From Acidovorax sp. DW039 (GTDB taxonomy: Bacteria; Pseudomonadota; Gammaproteobacteria; Burkholderiales; Burkholderiaceae_C), in the NCBI RefSeq assembly GCF_037101375.1, contig NZ_AP029019.1, positions 1,116,001 through 1,180,000 of the forward strand: a DNA stretch of 64,000 nucleotides, given 5' to 3'. Within the stretch, counting starts at the first letter, position 1. Every line of letters begins with the position of its first letter. The notes under the pieces were generated by a model. That model had not been told where the DNA came from. It ran no database searches and saw nothing but the letters and a program-made list of their open reading frames with translations. This document shows positions 34,303 through 42,813 of the stretch, piece by piece. A program made the position numbers and the translations under genes.

Positions 34303-35450
34303 ACGCGCCGCTGACCTGGGAGCAGGCGGCGCGCACCCTGGCGGTGGAGTTTGCCCACCGAGCGCCCCGGCACGATGCCGAGGGCAGCTTTCCGTTTGAG
34401 AATTTTGAGGACCTGCAACGTGCAGGTCTGCTCACGCTGGCTGCGCCGCAGGCGCTGGGCGGGCAGGGGGCGACGGTGGCGCAGCTTGGGGCGGTGGTGG
34501 GGGCCGTGGGCTACGCCTGCCCCGCAACGGCCCTGGTGTTGACCATGCAGTACATCCAGCACCGCAGCATGGGGCGGTCGCATCCGGCGCGGTCCTGGCC
34601 CGAGCCATTGGCGCGCAAGCTGGTGGCAGAGGCGGCTGCCGGGGTGTCTTTGGTGAATGCCTTGCGGGTGGAGCCGGAGTTGGGGTCGCCCGCCCGCGGT
34701 GGCCTGCCCGGCACGGTGGCGCGGCGCACGCCTGAGGGCTGGCGCATCAGCGGCCACAAGGTGTATTCCACCGGCTCGCCCATCTTGCGCTGGTACAGCG
34801 TGTGGGCCCGCACTGACGAAGCCGAGCCGCGTGTGGGCAGCTTTCTGGTGCAGGCAGGGCTGCCCGGCATCCGCATTGTGGAGACCTGGGACCACCTGGG
34901 CCTGCGCGCCAGTGGCAGCCATGACGTGGTGCTGGACGATGTGCTCATCCCCCACGACCATGCGCTGGACTTGCGCGCCCCGGCCGCCTGGGCCGGTGGG
35001 GAGCCCTGGCTGCAGGTGGAGATGGCTGTGATGCTGGGCTCGCTCTACACCGGCGTGGCCCAGGCTGCCCGTGACTGGCTGGTGGGCTTTCTGCACGATC
35101 GCAAACCTGCTAGCCTGGGCGCTGCGCTGGCCACCCTGCCGCGTGCGCAAGAGGCGCTGGGCGGTATCGAGGCGCTGCTGCTCACCAACCAGCGGTTGAT
35201 TGCCAGCCTGGCACGCGACGCTGATGAAGGTGCGCCGCTGTCTGCCGTGCACAGCGGGCTCATCAAGTCCATCACCACCGGTAACGCCGTGCAGGCCGTG
35301 GAGCAGGCCCTGGCCCTGACCAGCAACCACGGCCTGGCCCGCAAGAACCCGCTGGAGCGCCACTTGCGCGATGTGCTGTGTGGCCGCATCCACACCCCGC
35401 AGGACGACAGTGCACGCGTGGCGGCGGGGCGCTGGGCGCTGGGGCTGTAG
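34299..35450 (+). CDS. Acyl-CoA-dehydrogenase-family flavoprotein (SfnB/DszC-like)
   Basis: This is a 383-residue protein starting at GTG 34299, overlapping the aldolase stop. It has the ACAD fold: ENFEDLQRAGLLTLAAPQALGGQG, the substrate/FAD region RISGHKVYSTGSPILRWYSVWA, TWDHLGLRASGSHDVVLDDVLIP and the C-terminal helical bundle. In sulfur clusters such proteins are usually SfnB-, DszC- or TdsC-like flavin-dependent oxygenases rather than true dehydrogenases. The substrate is not known. Confidence 0.83.
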   Translation: MNAPLTWEQAARTLAVEFAHRAPRHDAEGSFPFENFEDLQRAGLLTLAAPQALGGQGATVAQLGAVVGAVGYACPATALVLTMQYIQHRSMGRSHPARSWPEPLARKLVAEAAAGVSLVNALRVEPELGSPARGGLPGTVARRTPEGWRISGHKVYSTGSPILRWYSVWARTDEAEPRVGSFLVQAGLPGIRIVETWDHLGLRASGSHDVVLDDVLIPHDHALDLRAPAAWAGGEPWLQVEMAVMLGSLYTGVAQAARDWLVGFLHDRKPASLGAALATLPRAQEALGGIEALLLTNQRLIASLARDADEGAPLSAVHSGLIKSITTGNAVQAVEQALALTSNHGLARKNPLERHLRDVLCGRIHTPQDDSARVAAGRWALGL

Positions 35451-35483
35451 GGCGCGGCCTGTTCGTCAGAGTCCCGCCCCTTC

Positions 35484-35535
35484 GGGCTGAGCCTGTCGAA
35501 GTCATGCGCTGCGCTTGAGCAGGCTCAGCGTGAAC
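35484..35535. repeat. REP-like inverted repeat
   Basis: GCTGAGCCTG (35486-35495) and CAGGCTCAGC (35520-35529) are perfect inverted repeats within GGGCTGAGCCTGTCGAAG and GAGCAGGCTCAGCGTGAAC, the widespread REP-type sequence of proteobacteria. It lies after the flavoprotein gene. Confidence 0.75.
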
Positions 35536-35575
35536 AGGTGTGCTTGGTTGAATGCACCGCCCGCAGCGATTGGGC

Positions 35576-35602
35576 GCATATCCAACTGCAAATTGCTTCG
35601 TT
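35576..35602 (+). promoter_or_regulatory. Sulfur-gene motif GCATAT-N15-TTCGTT
   Basis: GCATAT (35576-35581) and TTCGTT (35597-35602) are an exact match to the motif with 15-bp spacing, 57 bp before the receptor gene start. Confidence 0.68.
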
Positions 35603-35659
35603 GGCCGCAGGCCACGCGGCTGGTGCAATGGTCGGCATACTGACTTTCAAGGTTTGACC

Positions 35660-36610
35660 ATGCAACGCCGCCACTTCCACCGCCTGCTCACCGCCTCGGT
35701 ATCTGCAGCCTCCTTCCTCTCGCCCGTGCTGGTGCACGCCCAAGCCAGGACCGTGCTGCGCGCGGGTGACCAGAAGGGCGGCCTGCGGGCTCTGCTGGAA
35801 GCGGCGGGTGAGCTGAAAGACCTGAGCTACGACATCAAATGGACCGAGTTTCCTGCCGCCGCGCCGCTGGCCGAAGCGCTCAATGCCGACGCGGTGGACT
35901 TTGGTCCCATTGGCGATGCGCCGCTGCTCTTTACCCTGGCCGCAGGCAGCCGCATCAAGGCGTTTGCCGCCAACCGGTCTGACCCGTATGGCACAGCCAT
36001 CCTGGTCACGCCCCAGTCCCCCCTCAAGGACGCGAGCAGCCTCAAGGGCAAGAGCATTGCCACCAACCGGGGCTCCATCGGGCATTACGTCACGCTCAAG
36101 GCGCTGGAATCCGTGGGGCTCACGGCCGACGATGTGCAGATCAAATTCATCCCGCCCGCAGATGCCAAGCTGGCGCTGACCCAGGGCTCGGTGGACGCCT
36201 GGGCCACCTGGGAGCCCTACACCGCGCTGGCCGAAACCAGCAAGCATGCGCGCGTGCTGGTCAATGGACGCGGTCTGTCTTCAGGCCTGAGCTTTCTGGC
36301 GGCCACCGAATCGGCTCTGCAAAACAAGCGCGCCGCACTGCAGGACTTCAAGGCGCGGGTGGAGCGGGCTCAGGTGTGGTCTTACCAGCGCCCGGCGGAG
36401 TTTGGTGCAGCGCTGGCACGCATCATCGGCATCCCCGAAGAAGCTGCACGCCTGCAGTTTGAGCGCCGGGCAACCCGCTGGCTCAGCATTGATGCGCAGG
36501 TGGTGGCCGACCAGCAGCGCACGGCAGACTTCTACCTGAAGGTGGGCCTGGTCAAACAGAAGCTGGATGTGAGCAAGACCTTTGACAGCCAGTTTTCATC
36601 CCTGGCCTGA
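35660..36610 (+). CDS. Sulfonate-type ABC substrate-binding protein, orphan
   Basis: This is a 316-residue SsuA-type receptor with a signal peptide containing a twin arginine (MQRRHFHRLLTASVSAASFL). LRAGDQKGGLRALLEAAGEL, ADAVDFGPIGDAPLLFTLAAGSRIKAF, LKGKSIATNRGSIGHYVTLKALES and GSVDAWATWEPYTALAETS are classic for aliphatic-sulfonate receptors. It has its own motif-bearing promoter region and no permease genes beside it. Confidence 0.9.
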   Translation: MQRRHFHRLLTASVSAASFLSPVLVHAQARTVLRAGDQKGGLRALLEAAGELKDLSYDIKWTEFPAAAPLAEALNADAVDFGPIGDAPLLFTLAAGSRIKAFAANRSDPYGTAILVTPQSPLKDASSLKGKSIATNRGSIGHYVTLKALESVGLTADDVQIKFIPPADAKLALTQGSVDAWATWEPYTALAETSKHARVLVNGRGLSSGLSFLAATESALQNKRAALQDFKARVERAQVWSYQRPAEFGAALARIIGIPEEAARLQFERRATRWLSIDAQVVADQQRTADFYLKVGLVKQKLDVSKTFDSQFSSLA

Positions 36611-36666
36611 GGCTGCGCCCGTGCCATCTGAGTGCGGGCGGCTGGCGGCTGGGGAGTGCGCCAGGG

Positions 36667-36693
36667 GCATAAGCACATAGCCATTCGTTCGTA
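36667..36693 (+). promoter_or_regulatory. Sulfur-gene motif GCATAA-N15-TTCGTA
   Basis: GCATAA (36667-36672) and TTCGTA (36688-36693) are 15 bp apart, about 145 bp before metY. Each half has one mismatch to the best copies. The longer distance leaves room for a leader before metY. Confidence 0.6.
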
Positions 36694-36837
36694 TCGCTTA
36701 CCTGCCCCAGGGCGCAGAATGGCCTTTGCCGCCCAGCCTGCCTGAGTGCCTTTCTTGGTGCACGGCGGGCGCACGTTGCCGGGTGGCTGTGCGCAGCCCG
36801 CTTCCTTCCAACCCTTTTGACTGAAGAGACAACACCG

Positions 36838-38121
36838 ATGCAGATCGAAACCCTTGCCGTTCATGCGGGCTACAGCCCCGACCCCACCACCAAGGCGGTG
36901 GCCGTGCCCGTCTACCAGACCGTGGCCTATGCCTTTGACAGCGCCCAGCACGGTGCAGACCTGTTCGATTTGAAGGTGCAGGGCAACATCTACACGCGCA
37001 TCATGAACCCCACCACCGATGTGCTGGAAAAGCGCGTGGCGGCGCTCGAGGGTGGCATTGCCGCGCTGGCCGTCGCATCGGGCATGGCGGCCATCACCTA
37101 TGCCATCCAGACCATTGCCGAGGCGGGCGACAACATCGTGTCGGCCAGCACGCTGTATGGCGGCACCTACAACCTGTTTGCCCACACGCTGCCGCAGCAG
37201 GGCATCACCACCCGCTTTGCCGATCCGCGCGACCCTGCCAGCTTTGCGCAGCACATCGACAGTCGCACCAAGGCCATCTTCATCGAATCCATTGGCAACC
37301 CGTTGGGCAACGTGACGGACATTGCCGCGCTGGCCAAGGTGGCTCATGACCACGGCGTGCCTCTCATCGTGGACAACACTGTGCCCAGCCCCTACCTGCT
37401 GCGCCCCATTGAGCACGGGGCCGACATCGTCGTGCACTCGCTCACCAAATACCTGGGCGGCCACGGCAACAGCGTGGGCGGCGCGATTGTGGACAGCGGC
37501 AAGTTCCCCTGGGCCGAGCACAAGGCACGCTTTCCGCGCCTGAACGAGCCCGATGTGAGCTACCACGGCGTGGTCTACACCGAAGCCCTGGGCCCTGCCG
37601 CCTACATTGGCCGCGCACGGGTGGTGCCGCTGCGCAACATGGGTGCCACGCTGGCGCCGCTCAATGCCTTCCTCATCCTGCAAGGCATTGAAACGCTGGC
37701 CCTGCGCATGGACCGTATTTGCGAAAACACGCTGGCCATTGCCCAGTATCTGCAAAGCCACCCCAAGGTGGAATGGGTGCGCTACGCAGGCCTGCCTGAC
37801 CACCCGGACCATGCGCTGGTGCAGCGCCAGCTGGGCGGCAAGGCCTCGGGCATTTTGAGCTTTGGTCTCAAGGGCAGCGATGCCGACCCGCGCGCCGCCG
37901 GTGCGCGCTTCCTGGACGCACTGCAGCTCTTTACCCGCCTGGTCAATATTGGCGATGCCAAGTCGCTGGCCACCCACCCGGCATCCACCACCCACCGCCA
38001 GCTCGACCCGCAAGAGCTGGCCAAGGCCGGGGTGAGCGAGAACATGGTGCGCCTGTCAGTGGGCATTGAGCACATCAACGACCTGCGTGCTGATTTGGCC
38101 CAGGCGCTGGAGAAGGTGTAA
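36838..38121 (+). CDS. metY: O-acetylhomoserine sulfhydrylase-type enzyme
   Basis: This is a 427-residue PLP enzyme of the Cys/Met metabolism family, O-acetylhomoserine aminocarboxypropyltransferase branch. Start ATG 36838 ([18 protein letters not shown]). [54 protein letters not shown] and [18 protein letters not shown] (the last with the PLP lysine) are diagnostic. It makes homocysteine from O-acetylhomoserine and sulfide, or takes methanethiol. It is preceded by a sulfur motif and followed by a bidirectional terminator. Confidence 0.93.
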   Translation: MQIETLAVHAGYSPDPTTKAVAVPVYQTVAYAFDSAQHGADLFDLKVQGNIYTRIMNPTTDVLEKRVAALEGGIAALAVASGMAAITYAIQTIAEAGDNIVSASTLYGGTYNLFAHTLPQQGITTRFADPRDPASFAQHIDSRTKAIFIESIGNPLGNVTDIAALAKVAHDHGVPLIVDNTVPSPYLLRPIEHGADIVVHSLTKYLGGHGNSVGGAIVDSGKFPWAEHKARFPRLNEPDVSYHGVVYTEALGPAAYIGRARVVPLRNMGATLAPLNAFLILQGIETLALRMDRICENTLAIAQYLQSHPKVEWVRYAGLPDHPDHALVQRQLGGKASGILSFGLKGSDADPRAAGARFLDALQLFTRLVNIGDAKSLATHPASTTHRQLDPQELAKAGVSENMVRLSVGIEHINDLRADLAQALEKV

Positions 38122-38218
38122 GCGTAGTGCTGCATGCCTCTGCGACTGCGGCTGCATGCGGCAGTAACCATGTGAGTTGATCGCCCAGATCGCTCCGAAT
38201 CGCTGGGGCATCAACCAC

Positions 38219-38258
38219 AAAAAGCCCGCGCTCCCTTTGCAGGGGGCGCGGGCTTTTT
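38219..38258. terminator. Bidirectional terminator between metY and tauC
   Basis: AAAAAGCCCGCGC (38219-38231) pairs with GCGCGGGCTTTTT (38246-38258), with flanking A- and T-runs. It serves both convergent genes. Confidence 0.92.
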
Positions 38259-38288
38259 GCTGCTGGGTTGAATGGTGTTGGGGCAGGC

Positions 38289-39200
38289 TTACTGCTTGCC
38301 TTTCCAGGGCACCAGTACCCGCTCTGCCAGGCGCATGACGAGCGAGAAGGAGAAGGCCAGGGCTGCAATCACGCCAATGCCCACAAACACCGCGTCGGTA
38401 GCCAGGAAGTGCGAGGCCGACATGATCATGTAGCCGATGCCCCGGGTGGAGGCGATCAGCTCGGCCGCCACCAGCGTGCCCCAGCCTACGCCCAGGGCAA
38501 TGCGTATGCCGGTGAGGATCTCGGGCAGGGCCGAGGGCAACACGATGTGGGTGAACAGCTGCCTGCGGGTGGCCCCCAGGGACAGGGCTGCGTTGACCCG
38601 CTCCAGCGGCAGGGCGCGCACACCGGCCTGGGCCGACAGCACCACGGGCGCGAACATGGCCAGGGCCAGCAGGGCGATCTTGGAGGTCTCGCCAATGCCC
38701 AGCCAGATGATCATGAGCGGCAGGTAGGCCAGTGGGGGCAGGGGCCAGTAGAACTCGATGGGCGCATCGAGCACGCCCTTGGCCCAGCGGTTCAGACCCA
38801 TCAGCAGGCCCAGCGGCACACCCAGGCCGATGGCGATGACGGCGGCGCTGACGATGCGTGTGAGGCTGGCGGCCACGTGTTCCCACAGCGTGGCGTTGGC
38901 ATAGCCTTCGGTAAAGATGGTCACGCCCGTGGCCCACACCTCGGCAGGCGTGGGCATGAACAGGCTGGGCACCCAGCCGGTCTGCGCCACCAGCCACCAG
39001 GTCAGCAGCAGGGCCAGCGCGGCGCCGATGCTGATGGGTACGGTGGAGCGCTCGCCCACGCCAAAGCTCCGGGGCTTGACGGTGCGCGGGGCGGGAGGGA
39101 TGGGCGCAGGGGCCGGGGCCACTGCATCGCTGTACCCATCGCCGTAATCGTCGCCTTTTTCTGCCGTGGGCAGCAGGTAGTTCAACACCAGGTCGTTCAT
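38289..39200 (-). CDS. tauC: Taurine ABC transporter permease
   Basis: This is a 303-residue permease of the TauC/SsuC group with six predicted membrane helices after a Pro-rich N-terminal region. The EAA-type loop ([48 protein letters not shown]) and [19 protein letters not shown] are characteristic. Its start overlaps the tauB stop by 4 bp. Assignment to taurine rather than another sulfonate rests on tauA and the divergent tauD. Confidence 0.9.
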   Translation of the reverse strand: MNDLVLNYLLPTAEKGDDYGDGYSDAVAPAPAPIPPAPRTVKPRSFGVGERSTVPISIGAALALLLTWWLVAQTGWVPSLFMPTPAEVWATGVTIFTEGYANATLWEHVAASLTRIVSAAVIAIGLGVPLGLLMGLNRWAKGVLDAPIEFYWPLPPLAYLPLMIIWLGIGETSKIALLALAMFAPVVLSAQAGVRALPLERVNAALSLGATRRQLFTHIVLPSALPEILTGIRIALGVGWGTLVAAELIASTRGIGYMIMSASHFLATDAVFVGIGVIAALAFSFSLVMRLAERVLVPWKGKQ

Positions 39201-40003
39201 GCCAGGGCTCCTTGTTCCGTGGGTGCTGCGGTGTGCTCTGCGCTGTGGACGATGTCGCGGATCTGCTCGCGCAGCTGTGCAAAGCCGGGCAGGGTCTTGA
39301 TGGCCTTGGCGTTGCCTTCGCGCGCGAAGCGTTGCACATAGTCCAGATCAAACCGGGCCACGATGCGCCCTGGGCGCGGCGACATGACGATGACCTCGGT
39401 GCCAAGGAAGATGGCTTCCTCGATGGAGTGGGTGATGAAAAAGACCTGCTTGCCTGTGCGCTGCCACACGGACACGAGCAGTTCCTGCATCTGCTCGCGG
39501 GTCATGCTGTCCAGCGCGCCAAAGGGTTCGTCCATGAGCAGGATGTCAGGGTTGGGGGCCAGCGCACGGGCCAGGCCCACGCGTTGGCGCATGCCGCCAG
39601 ACAGCTCATAGGGCGCCGCATTGGCAAAGTCTTGCAGGCCCACCAGTTCGAGCAGCTCCAGCGCACGCTCGCGCCGTTGGGCGCGGCTGGCACCGGCAAA
39701 TTGCAGGCCCAGGGCGACGTTCTCGGCCACGGTCTTCCAGGGCAGCAGGGTGTCCTTTTGGAACACCACGCCCCGGTCTGCACCAGGGCCGGTGATGGGG
39801 CGGCCATGCAGCGTGATGCTGCCTTCAGACAGTGGCAGAAACCCCGCCATGGCATTGAGCAGGGTGGATTTGCCGCAGCCTGAAGTGCCCAGGGCCACCA
39901 CAAAGCCGCGTGGCGGGATGTCGAGCGAGACCCGGTCCAGCGCCTGCACCGGGTGGCCGTCGCGGCCTTCAAAGAAAACGCTGGCGTTGCGTACAGACAG
40001 CAT
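39197..40003 (-). CDS. tauB: Taurine ABC transporter ATPase
   Basis: This is a 268-residue nucleotide-binding subunit. It has Walker [10 protein letters not shown] (Thr in place of the usual Pro), Q-loop [11 protein letters not shown], signature LSGGMRQR, Walker B ILLMDEP and H-loop ITHSIEEA. It is coupled to tauC by the ATGA overlap. The 145-bp gap to tauA contains a structured dispersed repeat. Confidence 0.92.
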   Translation of the reverse strand: MLSVRNASVFFEGRDGHPVQALDRVSLDIPPRGFVVALGTSGCGKSTLLNAMAGFLPLSEGSITLHGRPITGPGADRGVVFQKDTLLPWKTVAENVALGLQFAGASRAQRRERALELLELVGLQDFANAAPYELSGGMRQRVGLARALAPNPDILLMDEPFGALDSMTREQMQELLVSVWQRTGKQVFFITHSIEEAIFLGTEVIVMSPRPGRIVARFDLDYVQRFAREGNAKAIKTLPGFAQLREQIRDIVHSAEHTAAPTEQGALA

Positions 40004-40053
40004 GGTGGGGCTCCGGTAGTGGTGGTTCAGGGCCTAGAGGGACTCAGAAAACT

Positions 40054-40147
40054 CAGCGAAGCGGTCCTGGCTAGGCGTTTCGCTGCAGGCAGTACAAGCA
40101 GTACGACAAGGCGAGACAACGACGCGAGGGGAGTTTTATGAGTCGCT
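40054..40147 (+). repeat. Structured dispersed repeat, copy 2
   Basis: This matches 7413-7506 over about 94 bp. GTTTCGCT (40077-40084) pairs with GGCGAGAC (40110-40117). Relative to copy 1, two base pairs changed on both sides and two became G-U. It lies in the tauA-tauB gap, ending at the tauA stop, and is antisense to the tau transcript. Confidence 0.8.
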
Positions 40148-40148
40148 C

Positions 40149-41150
40149 TTACTTCAGCGCTGTGGGCGTGACGTACTTGGCGTAGCTGCCCTGCACCTGC
40201 GAGATCTTCTTTTGCTCCTTCAGGAAGGCGGAGGTCTCCTTCAGGATCTTGGCCACGCCAGACTTTTCGCCACCGCCCAGCCAGGCGTCGGTCACCTGCT
40301 CGCTGCGGGGCACCAGGTTCAGGTTCTTCAGCGCCGAAGCGTGATCGGCCGGATTGCCACCCAGCAGCTTGGCCAGCAGCTTGGTGTTTTCGCTGTCGGG
40401 GCCCCAGGCGGCCTTGTCGGTGGCAAAAGACTGGCTGTATTTGTCGATGACGGCGGCGTAGTTCTTCAGGAACTCGGGGTGCTCTTTGGCAAATTTGCCC
40501 GTAGCCACCCAGGCGCTGAAGGTGGGGGCGCCTTTTTCAGCCACGTCTTTGGAGGTGACCAACACGGTGCCGTTCTTCTTGAGTTCGGTGAGAGCGGGGT
40601 CCCACACAAAGCCACCGTCGATGTCGCCCCGGTTGTAGGCGGCCACGATTTCGGGCTGTGGAATGGCCAGCACCGTCACGTCTTTTTCGGTCAGGCCCAG
40701 GTTTTTGATGAGGGCCAGCAACTGGTAGTGGTCGGTGGACACGGGCGCAGCGGCCAGGCGCTTGCCCTTGAGGTCGTTCACGCTTTGGATGCCCGAGCCG
40801 TTGCGCACCACCAGGGCCTCGTCTGTGCCCGAGATGGAGGCCAGGTAAAAGCCCTGAATGTCCAGCCCGCGCGAAGCGGCCGCAGCGTAGGGGCTGGAGC
40901 CCACATAGCCCACCTGCACATCGCCCGAGGCAATGGCGGCCACTACGTCAGCGCCCGAGTTGAACTTGCGAAAGTCGATCTGGTAGCCCGTGGTCTTGGC
41001 GAAGTCGCCATTGGCAATGGCCACGGCCGAGGGTAGGGCGTCGGTCTGGTAGCCCACCACCACGTTCTTGTCAGCGGCCAGGGCGCTGAAGGCGCTGGCC
41101 AGGGCGAGGGTGCCTGCGGCGGCGAGGGCAAAGGGTTTCCAGAGTTTCAT
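40149..41150 (-). CDS. tauA: Taurine ABC transporter substrate-binding protein
   Basis: This is a 333-residue receptor with a Sec signal (MKLWKPFALAAAGTLALASAFSALA). VVVGYQTDALPSAVAIANGDFAKTTGYQIDFRKFNSGADVVAAIASGDVQVGYVGSSPYAAAASRGLDIQGFY and YNRGDIDGGFVWDPALTEL are characteristic of TauA. It is the first gene of tauABC, divergent from tauD. A sulfur motif lies about 100 bp upstream. Confidence 0.93.
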   Translation of the reverse strand: MKLWKPFALAAAGTLALASAFSALAADKNVVVGYQTDALPSAVAIANGDFAKTTGYQIDFRKFNSGADVVAAIASGDVQVGYVGSSPYAAAASRGLDIQGFYLASISGTDEALVVRNGSGIQSVNDLKGKRLAAAPVSTDHYQLLALIKNLGLTEKDVTVLAIPQPEIVAAYNRGDIDGGFVWDPALTELKKNGTVLVTSKDVAEKGAPTFSAWVATGKFAKEHPEFLKNYAAVIDKYSQSFATDKAAWGPDSENTKLLAKLLGGNPADHASALKNLNLVPRSEQVTDAWLGGGEKSGVAKILKETSAFLKEQKKISQVQGSYAKYVTPTALK

Positions 41151-41224
41151 GGTGCGGTTTCCGTGTCGGTGATCGAGTGCGATCCAGGTGGGGAGCCCTG
41201 CGGTGCAGGGGTGTCACGGAAATC

Positions 41225-41275
41225 CTATGTTTAGATGAATAAGTTGATATGGAAGGAAATCAACATAGCAAATGC
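41225..41275 (-). promoter_or_regulatory. tauA-tauD divergent region with sulfur motif on the minus strand
   Basis: On the minus strand GCATTT (41275-41270) and TTCCAT (41254-41249) are 15 bp apart, the shared arrangement. The region is notably AT-rich, and CTATGTT (41225-41231) with AACATAG (41262-41268) forms a 7-bp inverted repeat. Together these mark the regulated divergent promoter region. Confidence 0.6.
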
Positions 41276-41355
41276 AAATAACGAGCTTGGTGCGCCGCCG
41301 GGTTGGCGGGATGCTTGAGGCCACTTTCAGCCGCCTTTAGCCATCTTTCGCCACC

Positions 41356-42189
41356 ATGACCTTGCACATCCAAGCCCTGGGCCCTGCCATTGGCGCCCTT
41401 GTCACCGGCATTGACCTGACCCAGCCCGTGAGCGACGCCCAGCGCGATGCGCTGCTGGCCGGGCTGCTCCAGCACCACGTGCTGTTCTTTGAGAACCAGC
41501 CCGTTACCCCCGTGCAGCAGCGCGACCTGGCGCGGCGCTTTGGCGAGCTGCACATCCACCCCGTGTACCCCACGCACCCGGATGCGGTGGAGATCATCGT
41601 GCTGGACACCGATGACAACAACCCGCCGGACAACGACAACTGGCACACCGACGTGACCTTTATCGACAAGCCGCCCATGGGCGCGCTGCTGTCGGCAAGG
41701 CATTTGCCCCCGTCGGGCGGCGACACGCTGTGGGCCAGCGGCATTGCGGCGTACGAGGCGCTGTCCGAGCCGCTGCGCAAGTTTCTCGATCCGCTGCATG
41801 CCGAGCACAGCTTTGTGCAGTCCTTCCCCGCCCGGCGCTATGCCCGCACGCCCGAGGAGCGCAAGGTGTGGGAGAGCGCTGCAGCCAAGTACCCCGACAT
41901 TCCGCACCCCGTGGTGCGCACCCACCCCGTCAGCGGCAAGCGCGGGCTGTTCGTCAACGAAGGCTTCACCAGCCGCATCGTCGAGCTGGACAAGAAGGAG
42001 AGCGACGCGATCCTGGCCTTCTTGCGGGTGCACATCGCCAAGCCCGAATTCACCGTGCGCTGGCGCTGGAAGCAGTACGACCTGGCCTTCTGGGACAACC
42101 GCCTGACCCAGCACTACGCCACGGTGGACTACCTGCCCCACCGCCGTGTGATGCACCGCGCCACCGTGCTGGGCGATGTGCCGTATTGA
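41356..42189 (+). CDS. tauD: Taurine dioxygenase
   Basis: This is a 277-residue Fe(II)/2-oxoglutarate-dependent dioxygenase. GALVTGIDLTQPVSDAQRDALLAGLLQHHVLFFENQP, NWHTDVTFIDKPPMGALLSA (first metal His and Asp) and AFWDNRLTQHYATVDYLPHRRVMHRAT (second His and the substrate/2-oxoglutarate Arg) are family motifs. It releases sulfite from taurine as aminoacetaldehyde forms. It is divergent from tauABC. Confidence 0.95.
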   Translation: MTLHIQALGPAIGALVTGIDLTQPVSDAQRDALLAGLLQHHVLFFENQPVTPVQQRDLARRFGELHIHPVYPTHPDAVEIIVLDTDDNNPPDNDNWHTDVTFIDKPPMGALLSARHLPPSGGDTLWASGIAAYEALSEPLRKFLDPLHAEHSFVQSFPARRYARTPEERKVWESAAAKYPDIPHPVVRTHPVSGKRGLFVNEGFTSRIVELDKKESDAILAFLRVHIAKPEFTVRWRWKQYDLAFWDNRLTQHYATVDYLPHRRVMHRATVLGDVPY

Positions 42190-42205
42190 AGCCCCTCTGT
42201 GTGTC

Positions 42206-42266
42206 TTTTGCTATGAAATAAATAGCTGCTTGCGCTTGATGAATAAGCGCTAGAGCCTTTTTTGAC
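42206..42266 (+). repeat. Dispersed palindromic repeat, copy 4
   Basis: ATAGCTGCTTGCGCTTGAT and GAATAAGCGCTAGAGCC with flanking TTTTGCT and TTTTTT give the cleanest family copy. It lies between tauD and the rhodanese gene. Confidence 0.82.
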
Positions 42267-42280
42267 TGAAAGCCCCTCCC

Positions 42281-42760
42281 ATGACCACCGCATTGGATAC
42301 CCAAGCCCTTGCTCCTGAACTGCAAGCCATTCACACCGCTGCCCAGGCCCAGGGCCTGACCTATGCCGGAGGCGTGCCGCCCGCACTGGCCTGGCAACTG
42401 GTGCAAGCCAGTCAGGCGGTGCTGGTGGATGTGCGCTCGACCGAAGAGCGCAAGTTTGTCGGCCATGTGCCGGGCAGCCTGCATGTGGCCTGGGCCACTG
42501 GCACATCGCTGGTGCGCAACCCGCGCTTCGTGCGCGAACTGGAAGCCAAGCTGGCCAAGGACGGCGGCAAGGACGCCGTGGTGCTGCTGCTGTGCCGCAG
42601 CGGCAAGCGCTCGGTGCTGGCGGCAGAGGCTGCAGCGGCTGCGGGGTTTGCCCATGTTTTCAATGTGCTTGAAGGCTTCGAGGGGGAGATCGACGCGCAA
42701 CAGCACCGGGGCGGCAGCGATGGCTGGCGCTTTCATGGCCTGCCCTGGGTGCAGGACTGA
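42281..42760 (+). CDS. Single-domain rhodanese of the encapsulin operon
   Basis: This is a 159-residue rhodanese. AVLVDVRSTEERKFVGHVPGSLHVAW and LLLCRSGKRSVLAAEAAAAAGF (active-site Cys loop CRSGKRS) are typical. It is the first gene of a run leading to serine acetyltransferase, an XRE regulator, the shell and the desulfurase. Rhodaneses are recurrent neighbours of family 2A encapsulins and are thought to help move persulfide sulfur. Confidence 0.9.
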   Translation: MTTALDTQALAPELQAIHTAAQAQGLTYAGGVPPALAWQLVQASQAVLVDVRSTEERKFVGHVPGSLHVAWATGTSLVRNPRFVRELEAKLAKDGGKDAVVLLLCRSGKRSVLAAEAAAAAGFAHVFNVLEGFEGEIDAQQHRGGSDGWRFHGLPWVQD

Positions 42761-42795
42761 CCCTGACTGACCAGAACTGACCAGAACTGACGGAC
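42761..42795 (+). repeat. Short tandem repeat before cysE
   Basis: CTGACTGACCAGAACTGAC followed by CAGAACTGACGG is a roughly 11-bp unit (CCAGAACTGA) repeated in the rhodanese-cysE gap. It could vary in number by slippage. Confidence 0.6.
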
Positions 42796-42813
42796 GGCAC
42801 CGAGGACCACGCC

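Noticed and set aside
36611..36837. SAM-type riboswitch before metY
   Set aside because: The leader is long enough, but I could not recognise a conserved SAM-I or SAM-II core; the bipartite motif explains part of it.
36532..38013. 493-codon minus-strand frame over metY
   Set aside because: It is an antisense shadow of a well-conserved PLP enzyme.
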